The notes below the pieces were generated by a model. That model did not search any database. It was not told the origin of the DNA and saw only the letters and a list, made by a program, of their open reading frames with translations. A DNA stretch of 64,000 nucleotides from Fasciolopsis buskii (Eukaryota > Platyhelminthes > Trematoda > Plagiorchiida > Fasciolidae). Positions within the stretch are counted from its first letter, which is position 1, and every line of letters starts with the position of its first letter. Made by a program: the position numbers and the translations under genes. The stretch lies in the NCBI GenBank assembly GCA_008360955.1, contig LUCM01006476.1, positions 7,693 through 71,692 on the forward strand, read 5' to 3'. Positions 39,401 to 48,400 of the stretch are shown here, in pieces.

Positions 39401-42400
39401 GAAAACTTTAACTAGTTTACTTGCTCATGTAGGTGCATTTAGGTTCCATTGGAGGTTTACGAGTTCCTCCTTCCTCAAGCGATGTTCGGAACAGTGAGTG
39501 CTATGGCCCAGTGGCGTTTTTGCAATGGAAATCGTTCTTTTTTCCTGTACCATTTCACATTTTAATATTTTTCAGTTGATCTCATGATTTCTTATCTTGT
39601 TTTAAGTAGATGTTGCTGTGAGGTTGCACATTGGTACACGTTGTGTAGCGGTTGTGAAAACTGAACTGGACTGCGCTCAAAATTCGAAAGTGCACGGTAG
39701 TAATGTAATGCATATTCTGACATTGTTCACGTGCATTCGATCTAAACGACTGACCGGTGCATATTGACCTTGTGACTTATCCTTCCATGATTTCACTTCC
39801 ACCCGTCGACAGATATTCATAAACCCGGAGGGTACAAGTGATCGGAAGATGCGATTTGAAGATTATGACAACGCCTATCCATCTTATCCCAAATTACTAG
39901 TAAGTCAACATTTGTCTTTTGACCGCATATGTTTTGTAGCGACACACACGTTGGTTCCTTTTGTTCCTTCGTATGCTTAATAATCGGTTAAATAGTACGA
40001 ATAAGCTGGATGCACCGTGATTCTTCAAAAACTAATCTGGTCCGCAGTCAATCTAGACAAATTGATCCACTTGAGTTGGAGCTCTTTGTCTTTGCTCAGT
40101 TCCGTAATATATCATCTAAGAACAAGACACCACCGTGTAATACTTTGCGGGTAAGGGCACACGTGGAGTTTGGGCGAGTCATTGCAGTTCTCTCTCTCTC
40201 CATATGTATATATATATACTCTAAAACCTGAGTGTGAAAGGAATACCGTCATAATCATAGCAAAGAAAAACATTGCGAAAAATTGGTAAAACAAATGAAG
40301 ATCTCTTGGGTTTTATCAAACGTACCGGTTCTTTCATATTTAGAAAACACAAGTTGGCGAACAGGCTCGTTTCAGTGATTTGTACTCAAGCCATTACATC
40401 ACTATATGTGTATCTTCACAAAAAATTTTTTTCACTATAGGAAGGACTGGATTAGTCAGATACAAATATGGGTGGGGAAGTGATTTGTGGTGTTACATGC
40501 ACAATCTGAATACACAAGAATGTGTTGTGTTAATTATTTTGTTGTCTAGGGTTTGTATTGGGATTGAGGGGTGGGCCAAGGGAGTCGAAGCGCAATCACA
40601 AATTGTTTTTGAGAATAAAGTGGAGGATTGTCAAGATGGATTGCGACAGCTTCCGCAGTGCTCAAGAGGCGACACTTTGCCAACCTGGATTGTCGACCTC
40701 TGACCTTATACAGGGTCGGAAAAGCTTGCGTCACATTCACGGTGTGGTTAGTCTGTGCTAAATGTGAAGCAACTGCGTGGACCACTCGAATCGTCAATAC
40801 AATCGCTCTACTTATACAGGCGTTATGTGGATGACATCTTCTGTGTACTCAACCCCTCGACGAAAACTAAACAACTGTTGAATATGTTCAACTCGGCTCA
40901 CGCAAATTTGAAATTCACAACAGAGATGGAGCTGAACAGTGAAATTGCTTTCTTAGATGTACGACTATGTTGTCGAGAAGACGGCTCAATTCGGCGATCA
41001 GTACACAGGATAGCCACATGGAATGGGCAATGCATCAACTTCCACAGCTTTGTACCTCTTAATGTGAAGAGGAACTTAATTAGATGTCTGATTGCCAGAA
41101 CAAAAAGAATATGCACAGAAGATACTCTTGAAGCTGAACTGCAGACGCTCAGAAGAGTATTCACTGAAAATGGTTTCCCAATTAGATTAATCGACAAGAT
41201 GTTGGAGACAGAACAGGAAGTTCCTAGGAGGGCGACGATGGAGAGAAAGCCAGTATACATATCTCTGTCATTCAAAGGTGACACGCTAGCAGAAATAGCA
41301 CGACGAAGACTGACTAGCGCTATCAATAAGACATTCTACGCAGCTAAGCTTCGTATCCTGTTCAAATCCCGCCCCGTAGTGTCATTATGGTTGAAAGACA
41401 AAGTCCCTGATTCTGCAGCCTCGTTTTGTATCTATTCCTTCACATGGTTCCTGTGGGACAATGTATATCGGCTGCACGACCAGGCGCCTGTCTGAACACA
41501 TCCGTGAGCACCACCCGGCATGGTTAGGCACTGGAACAATTAAGTCACTTAATAGCGCAGTTGTTTCACATTTAGCACAGACTAACCACACCGTGAATGT
41601 GACGCAAGCTTTTCCGACCCTGTATAAGGTCAGAGGTCAACAATCCAGGTTGGCAAAGTGTCGCCTCTTGAGCACTGCGGAAGCTGTCGCAATCCATCTT
41701 GACAATCCTCCACTTTATTCTCAAAAACAATTTGTGATTGCGCTTCGACTCCCTTGGCCCACCCCTCAATCCCAATACAAACCCTAGACAACAAAATAAT
41801 TAACACAACACATTCTTGTGTATTCAGATTGTGCATGTAACACCACAAATCTCTTCCCTACCCGTATTTTTATCTGGCCAATCCAACCCCTCCTAATGAA
41901 AATCTTTTTTGAATATATAGTGATGTAGTGGCTTGAGTACGAATCACTGAAAACGAGCTTGTTCGCCAACTTGTGTTTTCTATCATATTTCTCCACGTCA
42001 GTCATGGCCCATGGAATCCGACGGTCAAATCCGAAGTCAAAGAATGACTAAAGAGACTATTTCATGCTTTCAATCGGATGACTCGTTCTTCAAGACGGCA
42101 GAGTGAAACAAGGCGTTTACCAAACCATTCATTCACCTTTGGGTCAGGGCCGGTGTCCGAAGGAATTCATTTCGTGCGCCTCTGCCTGCGAATAGTTGTT
42201 TGCCTTAGAGATAAGGGACTATGGTTTCGTTTAATGACGGGCCACATTCGTCACGTCATATCGTAACAGTTTGTTAGAAGCATGTTTGCGAAGCAAAACC
42301 CGTCATGTCGTGCACACTGCTACTGGTTGTTTCCGTTGCCCTAGTAGGCGAGCATGGATCAATCTTACTCATGATTAACTACTGTCACGATTGCGGTATC

Positions 42401-45400
42401 CCAGCAACAACACAACAACATAGGAACGCGCCGGATAGTATACGGTTCCGGTCCACAGCGTTATGGCTGACAGTGTTGGAAATTGATCCTATCCACCGGC
42501 ACGAACTGGCTGACAAAATTCGACAATCCAAGGGCGTGTTCAAGACGTAGGCGGTTGTAAAAAATTGTAATCAAAGGCACAGATAATGCTGCTACTCCCG
42601 CGAATAACCTTCCACTTAATGACAAAGGTATCGACATTTCTTTTTGGGCAACAGGAATTCGAGAAATCATATAAGGTCAAATCTCTCCTCTTCAGAAATT
42701 CTTTTGGCTTTAAGATCTACAGCATTTTTCCTCGGAGTAGTGTCACAGCCGAGAAATGATGTGTGCCTCTTGAGAAGCACTAAATCGAGACGGTTTAACA
42801 ACAATGAACTCGTTGCTTTCAGTAAAACGTGTCTCCTTTTTTTTTAATAGTGACCGTTTGGTGACACCGTTATAATTTTCGATCGTGGTTACCTGCTTTG
42901 GTGACCCTTTTGTGGCAGGTAGACGCATATTTGCCTGGTAACTGCACATTGAAATTTGCCAGATAGAAATGTCAGTAAGTGATCAAAACCAAAAAGTCAC
43001 CGGCGGAACCGTGTGTTATGCAGCAAAATCGGTGTCGTGATGGTGTGTCAGAATCTAAATGCACTTCTCCTTAACTGTTTAATTGGCAGTTTGGTGGTAA
43101 ATCCGTAAAAAATGCACTTGTTTTTGCCTGATTGTTCAATCGATTGATTATGTCCGAACTGTTTTCTCGGTCGAATTTTCAGACAATCATAGAAAAGTTA
43201 ACTGATGAAGATTTAGACTTGTTCATCGATTTCCGGCCTTACATGTGCGAGGCCCCCTACAGTGTACCGGAGGTTAGTTACCCATCTTTCGTGTTCCTTT
43301 ATTTGTGTGATGGTTTGGACAGAAGAAATCTCGGAGATACTATCCGATGTAAAATGCGCTTTTCTCTTAGCACTGTAGATTTAGCAACTGTTGACATCAA
43401 ATATCGGTCCGCTAACTCACTGGAGTGATGAATATCTTGACTACCATTGTTGTCTCCGAGAAATTAAAGTGGTTATGTTATTCGGACAGTCTGAAGCAGT
43501 CCGTGCTCCACTCATTTCTGTCGTCCGGTCAAGTCAGATCAAGTTGATTGTCGCACTTTCATCCGTGCCCCTCTCATCAGGGTGTCGGAGTCGTTTACAC
43601 AGCTGGACGTGTATAGTAGCTTATTTCGCACCTGCATGATTTCAGGTTGTCCCAAACATATATGGAGAATTTAATATATTTATTAAGCTCTTTTAGCACA
43701 GCCAACTTGTGTTTCCTAAATATGGAGAATACGACGAAACTATCCTTTGTGCCATTCTAACTGTAATCTATGGGCGAATATGCCGAACCCACAAGTAGGC
43801 AGGGTCTACCACCTCGTGCCCTGCTTGCCTTGCAAAAGCCTCTGCTACGTTCAGCACATAGCCGGCTATCAACTGAAATTCACTCTGAAAGACCGGCCCC
43901 ATCTTTGTCCTTCAAAGCTATCTAAAAGCCTGCCCGACCGGAAGCCTCAGCTTCGGTGTCCTCAGAACAGCGTAATTACAAAGTGACGTTTTCGCTGGTT
44001 ATCAACAATTTTGTTACTTGACTGGGTCTTGCGGGTCTTCCAAGGGCAGCAGGTGTCAACAACAATGCTATTCAAGAGTCCAGTTAAGTCAGCTTGCTGA
44101 CCAACTCGTTTCTGGGGTCGCACGCTGTGTTCCAAGGTTGAATGGTGAGCATAGCAGAAGAGTCGCGACATACGTGAATGGAGGAGTAGACTTATATGGA
44201 TCCATTGGACTGCGCCTCGATTCTGCATCAGTAGGAAAACAAATGAATCTGAGGGTGGTTGTGCACGAAACGAAGTTTGAGAGGAGCGATTTTGTAAAGA
44301 ACTCTTCAACGAAGGAATGCAATCTTGTACAGCCATGGCTTGGGGTCTCTTTGATTCCTAACCCAGTACTGTGTTTCGGCTCGTGAACACTGTTTGTTTG
44401 TCTTCGTCCGTTTTCATTTGTGTAAAGCTGAAGAAAATGACGGGTTAATTACTGCGAATTCATCCGACTGTGGTGGTGACCTGGACGTGAATCTTTTATG
44501 TTCAGGATTATTATGCGGAGAATGGCTTTGGTGCGCTCAGAAGGTTCAACCGACTAATAAGCAGTCCTACGAGAGAAAACTGACCGTTTTGCATTTCTAA
44601 TGAAACTCTCTAATGAATATTGGATGAAGTCTGGGATCTAGTTGAATTTTTTAAGACAATCTGGTGGCGCACTTCGTTTATCATCGTGCACAATCGTATC
44701 TGCGTTTAGTTTTAGGCGTCAAAAGTTTCCTGTCTTTCTGGCAGCTGGCCGTACTAAACTTGGGCGTGCTTGTCTTCGCTTGTGTCGATTTGAGGCGACT
44801 TTGGCAACGAGTGATGCTGCCCGACAGCGTTTGTGTGTGGGTGTGCCTTAAAACAAGAGAACCTTATTGTCCCATTTTTCCGGCCGAAAATGGCTGTATA
44901 ATGTGTCCTCGAGGTAGAATTGAATATTCGAGCAGTCAAATGCAGTGCGCAGACGATGATGCATTTTTACTCACTCGCACTTTGTTATAAGATTTCAAAT
45001 GATCTAGATCTAGATACGACAAGACTGACGGGTGGATTTATTCAGCTTGCTACTCTCTCAAGCTCTGAATAATTTAGGCCGACTCCGGGAAGATTTGTAT
45101 ACTGCTCGTTTTGACACTAGCCTCCTTCCCTACCTTGATGGTGCCTCTCACTGTTTACTCCTCAATGAATCGTGCTCACAGTGTTTATGGCCTTATGAGT
45201 GGGTCGGGATTCAGAAACGCAAGTATTTACACGAATGGCAGCGCGACCACTGAACAACAGATACATGCGGAATTTTTTTTTTGAGCAACGTGTCATTTGA
45301 ACGCCAGCCCGAAAGTGGAGTGCAGTCGAAAATTCTGCTCAACCGAGTTTCATTTGATAACTTTGCGCACGGGATCGAGATCACTATTCGTTGGTTGGGG

Positions 45401-48400
45401 GAGGGTGGGAGCTGGGGCCTGTACTTCACCTGCCAGTGGATCTTCTTGGTTTCCCACGACGGCGTCTGAAGTACGACAAAGTGACACAGAGTTACTTTCG
45501 GCTGGATGTTCCTTACGCTGTCCATCTGTATGGCGTGTATTTTAAATTTACGTATGTGATACGGAGAACAACTTTGAACATGGCGATATATTGATTTTGA
45601 AGCTGTGAAGAAAGTGACACAACTTTGAGAATTGTCATATCCTATCATGAAAAAATGTTTCCTTTTAATTGAGTGTTATTGCGGCATAAGGAACAATACA
45701 TGTAGTCCGCCTGATTATACTGATCTCTTTCAGTTTTCCCTCAGTTTCTGTGAAACCGACTGACTCAGAACAATGCAATGTCATATGCCAGTATGTCGTT
45801 ATGTTGCTTTATACGTTGCACATATATATTTGAAGAAGACATTTAAAACAAACTAATTGTTCCCAAAAATTGGGCCATTGATGCCTAGTGGTATCATCTC
45901 CATCATGGACGTGGTATTACAATAGCGGCTAAATTATGAAACATAACATTCCTTTACGTTAATGATTTCAATACGTCGTTCGTGGAAGTCTCTAACGTTA
46001 TGATTAATGGTCACCGCGTCGATTTTCCGCCGTCCATCCAGGATGACGGACCTCAATTCGTTCAGTACACAATGGAGCACTTAATCTACTGATGGGAAAT
46101 CGAACAACTCCCGACGCACAAAGGTCGATGAATGCTCTACAAGCTCATGCTAACATTGCCTGTGCGTCTATTTACACCAGCGAACGTTAGATAGAAGTAG
46201 CAGACTGTAGATACCCATGCGGTCTAAGTTTAGACGATAGTCCTGCGGTGCACCGTGCATAGCCCATTCGCGGAGGAATCCTACTTCCATTGCCGTCATT
46301 AGAAGTGACTTAAAAGGCATATGACATAGTAATGCCCATGTTTATGCAGGATTAGGTGTGAATTAATTGGAATGTTGAGGTCAATGCTAGGTTTTTTATC
46401 CGACCGCAAGTGCCTGGATCGTGTTTACTTTAATGTGATTGCTCTGAAATGGGGACAAGCGTTGATTTGTATTTGAAGGATTTATGTGTTGTTGTCTAGG
46501 TACTTTTTGACTTTGAGAACCGGTTTTCATAGCTGTTACTGTGGCTCCGTCATGAAGGTTTTCAATTAAATCTACTCCCTGAAGTCAAAAAGGCTAACTG
46601 TATCACATTCATTAGAAGCCAATGATAAGTGTTAATTTAGACATCATTTGGGTTGGGTTTGTCGTTCTTTACACACCCTTAGAAATTGTGTCAGTGGATG
46701 GTGGGCCACTTCGACTATGCTGCTGCTCTTAGTGACCAGATAGCGTGGTTTAATTTGTATTGACCATATCGACCTCACAGTAGGGCTGACCGCTTTTATT
46801 CGAGGTCTATAAAGCATTGCGTCCAAAGAAATCAACCCCGTCATCATGCATTCCGTCTGACCGTCCGGGTCTGCTTGTCCAGTCCTTTCATTTCCCATCC
46901 TAATTAGGCCTAACAACTGCTGTAGCGATTGCTTCCCACTTTGCACTCTAGGGACGGGACGAGGCTCTGTGCTCTCACAGGGCTTCGTCTGTAGGCTCAT
47001 ATCTATCAAGCGACGAAACCTTGGCAAGACTCACTGTGTTCGAATCTGCAGCGGAGTAGACGAACAAAACAATGGTAACCACGCCACACCCAATCGCTTT
47101 CTTCTGCTTTGTAACTTTTTGTTCTGCTTTACTTGTTCGTTCACATTGTTGCATCACCCTCGTTATGTGACTGATTCGCATCCGTTTTTCGTTTGTATCG
47201 CGCGAATCGCTTGCCACGTTTTTACAACCTTCCATTTCAAATGCGACACGTTCGCTGAATCCCTTTCAATCGGAAATTTGGTTATGAAAGACCATGACAA
47301 TGAATCGTGTGTACCATCTGTTCCGTCTGTTGGGTCTTCGGCATCTGCCAGTTGTAGACAGTGAAAACCAGGCAAGTAATCCATTTGTTTGGGACATGTT
47401 TGTTGCACCCGTATAGTGGAAGGTGTTTTGTAACACGAATAAGGGAAGAAAACGTTTGCTCTATTTTGTCCCATGTTATCTTCAATTAATTCTATCTGAC
47501 AGTTGCTATCGCCCGTTTGCGCGAACTAGTGAACAAAACCTAGGTCAAACAGACACAAGCATTCGGTTGTTAGTCAAAATCCAGTCGTTTATGTTAGTTT
47601 TCTTTGATTAATGCTCACTGTCTGTTTTTATCCATTGGCGTAATAATTGCCACTTCATCACAGCCACGTTGATCTTGCACTAGTAAATTCGACGAGTCAA
47701 TATCCACTACCCTTACAGAAGGAGCATGTTCCATAACCACTAGGGCCCAATACAAGGAGCGAGGGACTGAGAGCCATAACCTTGAGACGTGGAATAGCAT
47801 GGAATCAAATAAGGTCTCACTGGGTCAGGTCTGGTAATGAGCCGAGCAACAACGAGTTGCTGTCTACCGCCAAAGTGATCAGCGGATCTGGAATTCGAAA
47901 CTCTGACCTTGTTGGGGAGTAATAGATGCTTACTGCATTTGACCACCGCGGGTCAACCGCAAAAGTTCAGCGTATTTTGTAGGCGGACTGTCATAGGTCT
48001 TTGCCACGCTCCGTCGAGTACCGTTGTCTTTGCTGAACTACATCTAGTCGGTTTAAGATTACCAATTTGCCGACTTCGGTCCTGAGCCATAATCTTGTCG
48101 AAGACCCCGAAAGCACAGGTTCCCCAACCCCATTTCGGTCTTTGTCTGAAAGCGCACTATGCGCCGAAACGCACAAGTGCAGAAATCTTGGACAAAAAAA
48201 TTCACGTCCATCTCCGTTTGCAGAGTCACTTTCATAATGGTTTTCTGCTCATCTTATCTGAGATTCACCGAGTTGCCTCAAATCTCTTGATACTGCAACC
48301 TTCGGAACATGGTATTTAGTTTAGTGTGTTAAACAGGGGTAACGATGGCTGGACAAGGGAACACCAAAATGTGCGCCTAATAAGTATTAATAAGCGTAAC

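Larger units (their letters stand above)
40342..41982 (+). mobile_element. Truncated Penelope-like element with inverted terminal arms
   Basis: The middle (40777-41556) encodes the end of a Penelope-type reverse transcriptase, starting [10 protein letters not shown] (YVDD at 40824-40835), then [27 protein letters not shown] and [23 protein letters not shown] endonuclease follows: [20 protein letters not shown]. This RT plus GIY-YIG order defines Penelope-like elements. One arm is the reverse complement of the other, as known for this class. Sequence upstream of the catalytic YVDD is missing. An 8-bp repeat TCATATTT flanks the element. It lies in CLC intron 6. Confidence 0.85.

Noticed and set aside
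41572..41848. Minus-strand ORFs in the Penelope-like arm
   Set aside because: They are antisense shadows of the GIY-YIG coding region; the mirrored plus-strand ORFs at 40380-40834 are likewise shadows.
44018..44386. 122-codon plus-strand ORF
   Set aside because: It overlaps open frames on the other strand in a repeat arm that has indels between copies; no recognisable protein.
46644..47027. 127-codon minus-strand ORF
   Set aside because: No known domain, no splice context, and it lies antisense in a CLC intron beside exon h.
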